DNA of 64,000 nt from Streptomyces sp. CB02400 (lineage in GTDB: Bacteria > Actinomycetota > Actinomycetes > Streptomycetales > Streptomycetaceae), in assembly GCF_001905725.1 (NCBI RefSeq), contig NZ_LIWB01000011.1:62001-126000 (forward strand). Direction: 5' to 3'. This document shows, one piece after another, positions 24,616-32,895 of the stretch. The notes under the pieces were generated by a model. That model was not told where the DNA came from and made no database searches. It saw nothing but the letters and a program-made list of their open reading frames with translations. Within the stretch, counting starts at the first letter, position 1; every line of letters starts with the position of its first letter. The position numbers and the translations under genes were made by a program.

Positions 24616-25568
24616 CGGGACACCTCCTTCAGCAGCCGCTCCCAGTCGTCCAGGAAGCGGGACAGCCCGTAACGGGCCAGGGCCGCCGCCCGTGCGCCCT
24701 CACCGACCGCGCGGGCGTGCAGCGGGTCGGCGACGAAGTCGCGGACGGCGTCGGTCAGTACGTCGATCCGGTTGGAGACCACCCCGGCGCCGGGCGGTAC
24801 CGCCTCGGTGACCTCGGTGGTGGCGAGGGCGACCACGGGCATGCCGAGGTGCATCGCCTCCAGCAGGGACAGCCCGAGGGAGGTCCAGCGCACGGGGTGG
24901 ACGTAGACCCGGCGGCGGGCCATCGCGGCGTGCAGGTCCTGCTGGACCAGCTCGTACGAGCGGCAGCGCTCGGGCGGAATGCGGAGGTGGTCGGCGAGGC
25001 CGTCGGTTTTCATGCCGAAGACGTCCAGCGGGGCGGCTTCGGCGAACGCCGGCAGCAGGTCGGTGCCGGTGGTACGGCCGCGCCGGATCGGCTCGTTGAC
25101 GGCGACGGCCGCGTGCGGGACATCGCCGGTCCACAGGGGCCCGGGGTCGACGATGCCGTGTTCGATGACGGTGGTTTCGGTAGTCCCGGCTTCCCACATC
25201 AGGCGGTTGAAGTGGGTGACGTGGACCAGCGGCACACCGGGCAGGTCGATGACCGGGTGCCGGGTGTCCGGTACTCCGGGAGAGCCGTGGGGAGCGTTGT
25301 GCTCCAGGTACACCATGGGCGGGCGGCGGCCCAGCCACTGCTCCACGAGGGTGTACTCGTGCGGGCGTTGCAGGATCACGACGTCGATGTCGGCGTCCCG
25401 CAGCCGTTCCGGGGGGAGCTCGATCACCGACTCCGGCCAGTCGAAGGTGCGGGCGCGGCCGAGTCCGTCGGGTCCGCGGTCCGGGGTGACGGGGACGACG
25501 TAGGTGTGCGGGCCCTGCACGAAGGCCGTGGTCCACGACCCGTGCACATGCCACAGCAGGATCCTCAT
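24612..25568 (-). CDS. GT-B-type glycosyltransferase
   Basis: A 318-residue protein. It starts RILLWHVHGSWTTAFVQGPH, has MVYLEHNAPHGSPG in the middle and TSLGLSLLEAMHLGMPVVAL near residue 245, the last matching the donor-binding helix of GT4/GT1-like transferases. It is shorter than most GT4 enzymes, and the family is less certain than for its neighbours. Both ends overlap adjacent genes by four bases (ATGA), so it is made as part of the operon. Confidence 0.8.
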   Translation of the reverse strand: MRILLWHVHGSWTTAFVQGPHTYVVPVTPDRGPDGLGRARTFDWPESVIELPPERLRDADIDVVILQRPHEYTLVEQWLGRRPPMVYLEHNAPHGSPGVPDTRHPVIDLPGVPLVHVTHFNRLMWEAGTTETTVIEHGIVDPGPLWTGDVPHAAVAVNEPIRRGRTTGTDLLPAFAEAAPLDVFGMKTDGLADHLRIPPERCRSYELVQQDLHAAMARRRVYVHPVRWTSLGLSLLEAMHLGMPVVALATTEVTEAVPPGAGVVSNRIDVLTDAVRDFVADPLHARAVGEGARAAALARYGLSRFLDDWERLLKEVSR

Positions 25569-26554
25569 GATGCGACCATCACCTTCTCCACGGCGGCCAC
25601 CACGTCCTGTGCGGTGACCGACTGCAGGCACGGATGGCCGGGCACCGGGCAGTCCCGGGCGCGACTGTCCGCGCAGGGCGCGTCCAAGTCGCCGAGCAGC
25701 ACGTGCGGGACGCCGTAGGGGCGCCAGCGTTCCGGGGGGACGACGGGGGCGAACAGGGACACCACCGGGGTGTCGACGGCGGCGGCGAGGTGGGCGGGGC
25801 CGGTGTTGCCGGCGACGACGGCCCGCGCGCCGCCCAGCACGCCGGCCAGTTCCACGGCGTCGGTACGGCCGCCGAGGTCGAGGCCGTGGTCACCGGCGAC
25901 GTACGCGGTCAGCCCGCGCTCCCCGGGACCGCCGGTCACCACGGCCCGGTGCCCGGCCACCGACAGTTCACGCACCGCCTCGGCGCACCGCTCCCGGCTC
26001 CAGGCCCGGGCGGGCACACTGGCCCCGGGGTGCAGTACGACGTACGGCTCCGGGCCGGTCAGCCGGAGGGCGTTGGGCGGGTGCAGCACGCGCAGCCGGC
26101 CGTCGTCGACGCGGGGGAAGCCCGCGGCCTCGGCGAGGTCGAGCGCGGCCTCCGCCTCGTGGGCGTGCGGGGCGCGCCGGTGGCGTACGTCGAGCAGTGA
26201 GCCGGGGTAGTCGTCGCTGTCGGCGGCGATGAAGCCGACGCCGGCCAGGCGCAGCAGCAGGGCGGCGGGCAGCGCGGACTGGTGGAAGGAGGTCAGAACC
26301 AGCGCCGCGTCGGCGTCGATCGTGTCGACGAGCAGCTCGACCTCGCCGCGGCCGACGGCCGGGGGCGTGAAGCCCACCCAGGGCGCGTCCCAGACCAGGA
26401 CGTCATCCACGCCCGGCAACATGCGGGCGGCGGGCGCGCCGACCGGTCCGCACAGGACGGTGACGTGGTCGGCCCGGGCCGCGACGGCACGGATGGCCGG
26501 TCCGGCGAGCAGCACGTCGCCGAAGCTGTCCAGGCGGGTGACCAGAGCTCTCAT
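25565..26554 (-). CDS. GT9-family (heptosyltransferase-like) glycosyltransferase, second copy
   Basis: A 329-residue GT-B enzyme. It opens RALVTRLDSFGDVLLAGPAI, has PYVVLHPGASVPARAWSRER and GARAVVAGNTGPAHLAAAVD, and ends with a Cys-rich stretch (PCADSRARDCPVPGHPC) common in GT9 proteins. It differs enough from the GT9 enzyme at 20443 that the two probably add different heptoses or act at different positions. ATG overlaps the stop of the phosphatase gene. Confidence 0.9.
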   Translation of the reverse strand: MRALVTRLDSFGDVLLAGPAIRAVAARADHVTVLCGPVGAPAARMLPGVDDVLVWDAPWVGFTPPAVGRGEVELLVDTIDADAALVLTSFHQSALPAALLLRLAGVGFIAADSDDYPGSLLDVRHRRAPHAHEAEAALDLAEAAGFPRVDDGRLRVLHPPNALRLTGPEPYVVLHPGASVPARAWSRERCAEAVRELSVAGHRAVVTGGPGERGLTAYVAGDHGLDLGGRTDAVELAGVLGGARAVVAGNTGPAHLAAAVDTPVVSLFAPVVPPERWRPYGVPHVLLGDLDAPCADSRARDCPVPGHPCLQSVTAQDVVAAVEKVMVAS

Positions 26555-27141
26555 CGGATGCTCCCGGTGGCCTCGCGGGCGGCTGTGACAGGCCGCCTAC
26601 CGACTGGGATCCGGCCGGGCGGCCGCTCGGACAGCACTGTGCGCACGGCGGTCGACAGGTCGCGTGCCACGTGTTCAGCAGCCGCGATCTCCTCCGGCCG
26701 GGTCTGCGCGGTGGGCACGAGGATGCCGTGAGCGCCCGCCCGGCGGGCGGCCTCGACGTCGGCTCCGATGTCGCCGATCACGGCGATCCGCTCCGGCGGG
26801 GTGCGCAGCCGGTCGGCGGCCCGGAGGATCATGCCGGGCCGGGGCTTGCGGCAGGAGCAGCCGTCGTCGGGGCCGTGCGGGCAGAGGGCCCACATGTCGA
26901 AGGGGCCGAGCAAGGCGTCGATCCGCTCGTTGACACGGCGGACGTCGGCGGTGGAGAGCAGCCCGCGAGCGATGCCGGACTGGTTGGTGACGACGCCGGT
27001 GCCGATGCCGCAGGCGCGCAGCGCGTCGAGCGCCTCGCGGGCGCCGTCGACCGGGCGGACCAGATCGGGGTCGCCGTTGTAGGGGACGTCGTGGACGAGG
27101 GTGCCGTCGCGGTCGAACAGCACGAGGTCGATCTCGTTCAC
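26551..27141 (-). CDS. gmhB: HAD-family heptose 1,7-bisphosphate phosphatase
   Basis: A 196-residue HAD phosphatase of the GmhB/HisB-N type. The nucleophile motif is VLFDRDGTLV (Asp9, Asp11), motif II is VVTNQSGIARG, the zinc loop is CPHGPDDGCSC followed by KPRPGM, and the last motif is IGDIGADVEAARRAGA. GmhB removes the C7 phosphate from D-glycero-D-manno-heptose 1,7-bisphosphate between the two HldE reactions. GTG 27141 overlaps the stop of the GT2 gene upstream; the open frame further upstream is a shadow. Confidence 0.92.
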   Translation of the reverse strand: MNEIDLVLFDRDGTLVHDVPYNGDPDLVRPVDGAREALDALRACGIGTGVVTNQSGIARGLLSTADVRRVNERIDALLGPFDMWALCPHGPDDGCSCRKPRPGMILRAADRLRTPPERIAVIGDIGADVEAARRAGAHGILVPTAQTRPEEIAAAEHVARDLSTAVRTVLSERPPGRIPVGRRPVTAAREATGSIR

Positions 27142-28142
27142 GACACCACCTCCTGCCAGGGGGCGGCGTCGCGGTGGCGCCACAGCCCGCTCAGCCGGTG
27201 CCAGGTGGCGGCGGGCGGGATGAGCACGCTCGTGGCGAGCATGGTGTTCACCTCGTGCCGGGTGCGCGGTCCGGGCGCGATGCGTGCCCAGGCGAACTCG
27301 CCGGTGCCGGCTGCCCAGCCCAGTGCGGCGGCCGCGGCGGCCCGGCGGTTCCCGGTCAGGGCGAGGACGCCGGCGGCCAGACCGGCGGCCGTGATCGCGA
27401 GATGCCCGCGCAGCCGACCGCGCGGCGCCTCGGCCCGCTGCCACCAGTCCGGCCCGTGCAGGTGCCGCATCAGGGCGTCGTCGGCGTTGCCCCGCTGGGC
27501 ACGCAGGGACACCCAGCGGTCGGCCGGCCGCACCGGATGCCGGGTGGTGCGCCGGCCCTGCCGGATGCGCCACCCGGAGTCCAGCATCCGCAGTGCGAGG
27601 TCGGCGTCCTCGCGGAAGGCCCGCCGGAACCGCTCGTCGAAGCCGCCGGTCTGCTTCAAGGCTTCGGCGCGGAAGGCCATGTCGGCGGTGATCCAGCGCG
27701 CCCGCGCCAGTCCGGCGGTGCCGCGTTCCCAGTCGGTGGGCCGGCGCTTCCCCGGCAGCGGTACGGTGATGACGCCCTGCACACCACCGGTTTCGGGGCC
27801 GGCTTCCGCGAGGTCCTCCACGAGCTGGTCGCACCAGTGCGGGCCGACCTGGACGTCGTCGTCGAGGAAGGCGATCCAGGGCGCGGTGACCGCGCGCAGT
27901 CCGGCGTTGCGGGCGGCGGCAGGCCCGCGCCCTCCGCTGTGGATCACCAGGGCGCGTTCGCGCAGATCACCGAGGATACCCAGCGAGTGCTCCAGCGGCT
28001 CGGGGTCCGACTCGGGGTCCGGCCGGTCGTCGACGAGGACGATCTCCTGCGGTTTCGGCCCGGTCGCGGTGGCGAGCGCGGCGAGGCAGTGGGTGAGCGT
28101 GCCGCGCACCAGTGTGGGGATGACGACGGCGTAGGCGGTCAT
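27138..28142 (-). CDS. GT2-family glycosyltransferase with hydrophobic C-terminal segment
   Basis: A 334-residue GT-A enzyme. It shows YAVVIPTLVRGTLTHCLAAL, VLVDDRPD, APWIAFLDDDVQVGPHWC (DxD) and GFDERFRRAFREDADLALRM. Around residues 245-290 a hydrophobic stretch (LAITAAGLAAGVLALTG, then AAAAAALGWAAG) suggests one or two membrane helices, unlike the other GT2 enzymes of the cluster, so it may be the membrane-bound initiating or early enzyme. It starts three bases after the carbamoyltransferase stop. Confidence 0.88.
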   Translation of the reverse strand: MTAYAVVIPTLVRGTLTHCLAALATATGPKPQEIVLVDDRPDPESDPEPLEHSLGILGDLRERALVIHSGGRGPAAARNAGLRAVTAPWIAFLDDDVQVGPHWCDQLVEDLAEAGPETGGVQGVITVPLPGKRRPTDWERGTAGLARARWITADMAFRAEALKQTGGFDERFRRAFREDADLALRMLDSGWRIRQGRRTTRHPVRPADRWVSLRAQRGNADDALMRHLHGPDWWQRAEAPRGRLRGHLAITAAGLAAGVLALTGNRRAAAAAALGWAAGTGEFAWARIAPGPRTRHEVNTMLATSVLIPPAATWHRLSGLWRHRDAAPWQEVVS

Positions 28143-28145
28143 ACG

Positions 28146-29780
28146 TCAGGCCCTTCCGTATATCGCGCTCCTGCGTACCGCGTACGGCCCGATCGCCAGC
28201 AGGTCCACCGGGGCGGAGCCGAAGCACTCCAGGGCGTCGCGTGGGTCGTCGACCATGGGCCGGCCGGCGGTGTTGAGGCTGGTGTTGACCACGACGGGCA
28301 CCCCGGTGCGCTGCTCGAACGCGGTCAGCATGCGCGCCACGAGCGGCTCCTGAGCGGCGTCGACGGTCTGGATGCGGGCGGTGCCGTCCACGTGCACCAC
28401 AGCCGGGATGCGCTCACGCCACTCCGCGGCGACGTCGTGCACGAACAGCATGTACGGGCTGGGCAGCGGGCCACCGGAGAACAGCTCGTGGGCGCGTTCG
28501 GCGAGCACCATGGGCGCGACCGGCCGGAACTCCTCACGCCCCTTGACCCGGTTGAGCCGCTCCAGGTTCTCCGCCCGGCCCGGGTGGGCCAGCAGGGAGC
28601 GGTGCCCGAGGGCGCGCGGCCCGTACTCGCTCCGGCCCTGGAACCAGGCGACGACACCGTCCCGGGCCAGCTCCCCGGCGACGGTCTCGGCGATGTCGGC
28701 GGGCTCCTCGTACGGGACGCCCGCCTCCTGGAGCCAGGCGCGGATCTCCTGGTCGCTCCAGCCGCGGCCGAGGTCGGCGCCGGACATCGGCTCCGGGTTC
28801 TCGGCCAGGTGCAGGGCGCCGCCGAGCGCGGTGCCGGCGTCCCCGGCGGCGGGCTGCACCCACACGTTCCGGTACGGGCCCTTCGCCGCGATCTTCGAGT
28901 TGGCGACGCAGTTCAGCGCGATGCCGCCGGCCAGGGCGAGGGTCTCACCGCCGGCCTCGTGGTGCAGCCAGTGCACGAGTTCGAGGAGGACTTCCTCCAG
29001 GACGGCCTGGGTGCTCGCGGCCAGGTCGGCGTGCTCCTGGCTCCATGGTTCGCCCTTGGCGCGGGGTGGGGCCAGGGCGGCCCAGTCGACCCCGTGGGCG
29101 CGGAAGCCGCCGTCGCCCGTGGCGTGCACGTACTGCCGCAGCCGGGCCAGGTGGCGCGGGGTGCCGTAGGAGGCGAGCGCCATCACCTTGTACTCGTCGC
29201 TGCTGCGCAGGAAGCCGAGGTGCTGGGTCAGGTCCTCGTAGACCAGGCCGAGGGAGTCGGGCAGAGGCTGGGTGAAGAGCGTGTCCAGCTTGCCGTCGTC
29301 GTAGCGCCCGGCCAGGTGGGACGCGCACTCACCACGCCCGTCCAGGACGAGGACCGCGCTGTCGGGGTGCGGGGCGGCACGTCCCGCGGAGGCGGCGTGC
29401 GCGACGTGGTGCGGGACGAAGACGACCTGCTCGGGGTCGAGGCCGGGCAGGGCCTCGGCGAGGAACTCGGGGGCGCGGCGGGCGTAGTCCTGGCGCAGCG
29501 GGTCGAAGGGGTCGTCCAGGCCCATGTCGGCGGCGGGCCGGGCGAGCGCGGGGTCGTAGGAATAGGTGACCGCGTCCAGTTCCTCGGGCCGGACACCGGC
29601 GTGTTCCAGGCACCAGCGGGCGGACAGCTCCGGCAGTTCCCATGCCGAGAACGGCAGCGGGCGTTTGCCGTGCTTGCGTCGGCTGAACCGCTCCTCCTCG
29701 GCCGCCGCGACCGTACGCCCGTCCACGACGAGGGCGGCGGCCGGGTCGTGGAACAAGGCGTTGATACCAAGAATGCGCAT
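28146..29780 (-). CDS. Carbamoyltransferase (NodU/CmcH/TobZ family)
   Basis: A 544-residue enzyme. The N-terminal Kae1-like domain starts ILGINALFHDPAAALVVDG and holds the metal-binding VPHHVAHAASAG and VLVLDGRGECAS. GGIALNCVANSKIA follows near residue 275. The C-terminal YrdC-like domain contains RSEYGPRALGHRSLLAHPG and VPVVVNTSLNTAGRPMVD. These enzymes make carbamoyl-AMP from carbamoyl phosphate and ATP and transfer the carbamoyl group to a sugar or antibiotic hydroxyl. It is the first gene of the coupled run of eleven, so the glycan is probably carbamoylated. Confidence 0.92.
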   Translation of the reverse strand: MRILGINALFHDPAAALVVDGRTVAAAEEERFSRRKHGKRPLPFSAWELPELSARWCLEHAGVRPEELDAVTYSYDPALARPAADMGLDDPFDPLRQDYARRAPEFLAEALPGLDPEQVVFVPHHVAHAASAGRAAPHPDSAVLVLDGRGECASHLAGRYDDGKLDTLFTQPLPDSLGLVYEDLTQHLGFLRSSDEYKVMALASYGTPRHLARLRQYVHATGDGGFRAHGVDWAALAPPRAKGEPWSQEHADLAASTQAVLEEVLLELVHWLHHEAGGETLALAGGIALNCVANSKIAAKGPYRNVWVQPAAGDAGTALGGALHLAENPEPMSGADLGRGWSDQEIRAWLQEAGVPYEEPADIAETVAGELARDGVVAWFQGRSEYGPRALGHRSLLAHPGRAENLERLNRVKGREEFRPVAPMVLAERAHELFSGGPLPSPYMLFVHDVAAEWRERIPAVVHVDGTARIQTVDAAQEPLVARMLTAFEQRTGVPVVVNTSLNTAGRPMVDDPRDALECFGSAPVDLLAIGPYAVRRSAIYGRA

Positions 29781-29962
29781 GAAGGGTGCTCCGTCCCGGA
29801 CGGCATGCAGGGGCGCTCTGGCCTCGCGGGTCCCGCACCGCAGTCATCTCAAACACTTGGAGACAGCTCGCCCGGAGGTCCTCGCGTTCGTTTCTCTCCG
29901 TGACTGTGCGGGTGCAGGACCTTCCTTTGCGCTGGAGTTGTGTTCACAAGACGAGCGTTACT
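29781..29962. promoter_or_regulatory. Gap upstream of the heptose operon
   Basis: 182 bases between the epimerase stop and the carbamoyltransferase start, the only sizeable gap in the leftward cluster. It includes a locally less GC-rich segment around 29840-29940, consistent with a promoter for the eleven-gene run. No element could be assigned with confidence. Confidence 0.35.
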
Positions 29963-30925
29963 TCAGGCGGCCATCGAACGTGAGAACCAGTCGGCGGTAA
30001 GGGCCAGGCCCTGGCTCCAGCCGGTCCGGGGCCGCCAGCCCAGGCGTTCGCGGGCCAGTCGGGTGTCGGGGCGGCGCCGGGCGGGGTCGTCCACGGGGCG
30101 GTCCACGAACCGGATCCGGGAGGCGGATCCGGTGAGTTCGACGATGCGGCGGGCCAGTTCCAGCACGGTGATCTCCTCGCCGCCGCCGATGTTCACCGGC
30201 CCGGTCTCGCGGGAGCCGGCCAGGGCGAGGACGCCGTCGACGGTGTCGTCCACGTAGCACAGGGAGCGGGTCTGGCCGCCGTCGCCGGCGACCGTGAGCG
30301 GCACCCCGTCCAGGGCCTGCGCGATGAAGGTGGGGACGGCGCGGCCGTCGCCGGTGCGCATGCGGGGGCCGTAGGTGTTGAAGATGCGCACGATGGCGGT
30401 GTCGGTGCCGTGCACCTGACGGTGGGCGGTGACCAGGGCCTCGGCGAAGCGCTTGGACTCGTCGTAGACGCTGCGCGGCCCGATGGGATTGACGTTGCCC
30501 CAGTAGGTCTCGCGCTGCGGGTGCTCCAGCGGGTCGCCGTACACCTCGGAGGTGGAGGCGAGGACGAGGCGCGCGCCGTCGGTGCGTGCCCGCTCCAGGG
30601 CGTTGCGGGTGCCGGTGCTGCCCACGTCGAGGGTCTCCAGGGGCAGCCGCAGGTAGTCGGCGGGCGAGGCGGGACAGGCGAAGTGCAGCACCAGGTCGAA
30701 CCTGCCGGGCAGTGCCGCGAGGGCGGCGGGGTCGGTGGCGTCGGCGCGCACGAAACGGAAGCCGCGGTACCGCTCCAGCTCGGCGACATTGGCCCGGGAA
30801 CCGGTGACCAGGTTGTCCAGGCACACGACCTCGGTGCCGGTCTCGGCCAGCCGGGCGCACAGGTGGGACCCGACGAATCCCGCCCCGCCGGTCACCAGGG
30901 CCCTGCGCCAGGGGTGTCCGCTCAC
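29963..30925 (-). CDS. NAD-dependent epimerase/dehydratase, UDP-glucuronate decarboxylase-like
   Basis: A 320-residue extended SDR. The cofactor motif is LVTGGAGFVGSHL (residues 10-22). Following elements are LHFACPASPADYLRLPLETL, STSEVYGDPLEHPQRETYWG, NPIGPRSVYDESKRFAEAL (catalytic Tyr and Lys) and VRIFNTYGPRM. The SPADY, EVYGDPLEHPQ and NPIGPRS segments match UDP-xylose synthases best, though 4,6-dehydratases are related. GTG 30925 is the start. In context it would make or modify a nucleotide sugar for the adjacent glycosyltransferases; an HldD-type 6-epimerase role cannot be excluded. Confidence 0.85.
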   Translation of the reverse strand: MSGHPWRRALVTGGAGFVGSHLCARLAETGTEVVCLDNLVTGSRANVAELERYRGFRFVRADATDPAALAALPGRFDLVLHFACPASPADYLRLPLETLDVGSTGTRNALERARTDGARLVLASTSEVYGDPLEHPQRETYWGNVNPIGPRSVYDESKRFAEALVTAHRQVHGTDTAIVRIFNTYGPRMRTGDGRAVPTFIAQALDGVPLTVAGDGGQTRSLCYVDDTVDGVLALAGSRETGPVNIGGGEEITVLELARRIVELTGSASRIRFVDRPVDDPARRRPDTRLARERLGWRPRTGWSQGLALTADWFSRSMAA

Positions 30926-31284
30926 GGGTCCCTCCTCGCTCTCGCGTCGACTCGGATGTCGGTGTGAGTAGCCGGATCGGGTTGCCGCATGCGTGCAGTC
31001 GTGCTCGCTCGGTGACCGCGCGTCGCTTCGGTGGCCCCTGAGCGATCACACGGGGTCCGTAGCGTGCGACCGGCCGACACGACTCCGCGCGACTCCGGGC
31101 GGACCGGGGCCTCCACGGAACCGGAGCCGGCCCATGCCACGGGCGGTGTCGCCCACTTCGCCGAGGCACCGGGACGCACGGGCCGACATGCGCCGCCCCC
31201 TCCACTGTGGCCACGATGTACCTGCCGGCCGACCCGGTACGACGGGTCCCGCCGGAGGACCCTCAGGACAGCGAGGAGACAGAC
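30926..31284. other. 359-base divergent intergenic stretch
   Basis: Lies between the leftward epimerase and the rightward DUF2795 gene, so it should hold two promoters. No supported gene was found. GCGAGGAGA (31271-31279) is the ribosome site of the right-hand gene. Confidence 0.45.
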
Positions 31285-31479
31285 ATGGCGAGCATCAGCC
31301 CGATCGACCTGCAGAAGGCCCTCAAGGGCGCCGAATACCCTGCCAGCCGCGACGACCTGGTCACACTGGCCAAGGACAACGGTGCGGACGACACCCTCGT
31401 CGAGAAGCTCGGCGATGCCCCCGCGGACGAGTTCGACGGCCCGAACGACGTCCAGAAGGCCGTGTTCGGGAACGAATAA
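31285..31479 (+). CDS. DUF2795 family protein (short)
   Basis: A 64-residue protein: SPIDLQKALKGAEYPASRDD, LVTLAKDNGADDTLVEKLGD, then EFDGPNDVQKAVFGNE. This is the complete DUF2795 helical unit, found alone or at the end of longer stress proteins in actinobacteria. ATG 31285 has a strong GAGGAG site. Function is unknown. A longer DUF2795 protein is at 32896, on the other side of the Vms1-like gene. Confidence 0.88.
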   Translation: MASISPIDLQKALKGAEYPASRDDLVTLAKDNGADDTLVEKLGDAPADEFDGPNDVQKAVFGNE

Positions 31480-31709
31480 CCCGGACGGCTGTCGAGGACG
31501 CCGGTGGTGGGCCGCCGACCCCCTCGAAGGATGACATGAGGGCCGGCGGGCCGGCGCAGCCGGGCGGAGAGACCGTCCGCCGCTCCGAGGACACCGACGG
31601 CGCTCCGGCCGCAGCCGGACCACGCGGGACGAGACCCGCGTGCCGGGTTTGTCGTGTGTCTTTCGCCCTGCTTCGGGCACCCGGCCGGCAACGGACCGAA
31701 GGAGAAAAA

Positions 31710-32861
31710 GTGCAGCTGTCTTTCCTGCAACCGCTCTTCGACCGCCCGGGCCCGTGGGCCACCGTGTACTTCGATCCCGCCCAGAACGACGAGTCGGGTG
31801 CCAAGCGGCGTGAGCTGTCCGTACGCGAAGCGTGCCGGACGCTCGAGGAGGAGGGTGCCGACGCCGCGACCACGGAAGCGGTACGCGACGCCCTCCTGCG
31901 GATCGGACCCGCGGAGGACCCGGCCGGCCGAGTGCTCTTCGCGGCCGGGGGCGAGGTGGTGCTCAGCCACCGGCTCTCCCGCCCGCCGCAGCGGCCGATC
32001 GCCTGTTGGGCCCCGCTGCCCCGGCTGACGCCGCTGCTGGAACTGGCGGGTCAGGACCCGGTCTGCATCGTGGCGTACATCGACCGGACGGGTGCCGACT
32101 TCGAGCTGCGCGGGGCGGCCGGTCCGCGGTCCGCGGGACAGGTCGAGGGGGAGCGACACCCCGTGCACCGCACGGCTTCGTCCGACTGGTCCGAGCGGCA
32201 CTTCCAGCTCAAGGTCGAGAACACCTGGGAGCACAACGCCGGTGAGATCGCCGAAGCGCTGAATGCGGCCTACGAGGAATCCGGCGCCGACCTGGTCGTC
32301 CTGGCCGGTGACCCCCGCGAGCGGCCGGCCGTGCACGAGAGGCTCCCCGAAGCGGTCCGCCGGGTCACGACGGAGACCGAACACGGCGGTCGCGCCGCCG
32401 GGTCCGCCTCCCCCGCACTGGAGGAGGCCATCGAGCAGGCCCGGCGGCGGTACACGCGTCACCGTGTCGAGGAGGCGCTCGACCGCTTCCGCGCCGGCCG
32501 CGCGGGTACCGACCGGCCCACGGAGGCGGTGGAAGGCATCCCGGCGCTGGTGGAAGCGGCCCGGGAACACCGCATCGACACGCTGCTCGTCCGGCCCGAC
32601 GGACCGGAGCTGGACCGTGAGACATGGGTGGGCGCCCGACCCGACCAGGTCGCGGCGCGCCGGAGCGACGCCCGGACGCTGGGGGAGAGCGATCCGACGG
32701 CGGTACGCGCGGACGACGCGTTGCTGCGCGCAGCCGCCGTCACCGCCGCCGACGTACTGGTCGTTCCCCCGGCGGACGAGGACGGCACGGACGCCACGGA
32801 CATTCCGACGGGCGGCCTGGGCGCCCTTCTGCGCTGGACCTACGAGACGACTCCGGCGTAA
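31710..32861 (+). CDS. Vms1/Rv2629-type (bacterial eRF1-like) protein
   Basis: A 383-residue protein that reads like the baeRF/Vms1 group (Mycobacterium Rv2629 and relatives). The start is QLSFLQPLFDRPGPWATVYF, the middle has HRTASSDWSERHFQLKVENT and then WEHNAGEIAEAL, and the late part VEAAREHRIDTLLVRP with AAAVTAADVLVVPP. Eukaryotic Vms1/ANKZF1 release stalled peptides; the bacterial members are uncharacterised or linked to dormancy. GTG 31710 follows AAGGAG. The flanking DUF2795 genes suggest a stress or stalled-ribosome unit, which is inference. Confidence 0.82.
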   Translation: MQLSFLQPLFDRPGPWATVYFDPAQNDESGAKRRELSVREACRTLEEEGADAATTEAVRDALLRIGPAEDPAGRVLFAAGGEVVLSHRLSRPPQRPIACWAPLPRLTPLLELAGQDPVCIVAYIDRTGADFELRGAAGPRSAGQVEGERHPVHRTASSDWSERHFQLKVENTWEHNAGEIAEALNAAYEESGADLVVLAGDPRERPAVHERLPEAVRRVTTETEHGGRAAGSASPALEEAIEQARRRYTRHRVEEALDRFRAGRAGTDRPTEAVEGIPALVEAAREHRIDTLLVRPDGPELDRETWVGARPDQVAARRSDARTLGESDPTAVRADDALLRAAAVTAADVLVVPPADEDGTDATDIPTGGLGALLRWTYETTPA

Positions 32862-32895
32862 CGGCGACACAGGCGAAAAAGCGAGGTGTGGAGAC

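Noticed and set aside
27174..29903. A 909-codon open frame on the plus strand across the heptose operon
   Set aside because: It is antisense to three well-supported genes, has no domain and arises from the strong third-position GC bias.
18687..30925. The glycan locus as a classical aminoglycoside or macrolide cluster
   Set aside because: There are no deoxysugar, cyclitol or polyketide genes in it; heptose enzymes and glycosyltransferases alone point to a glycan or saccharide.
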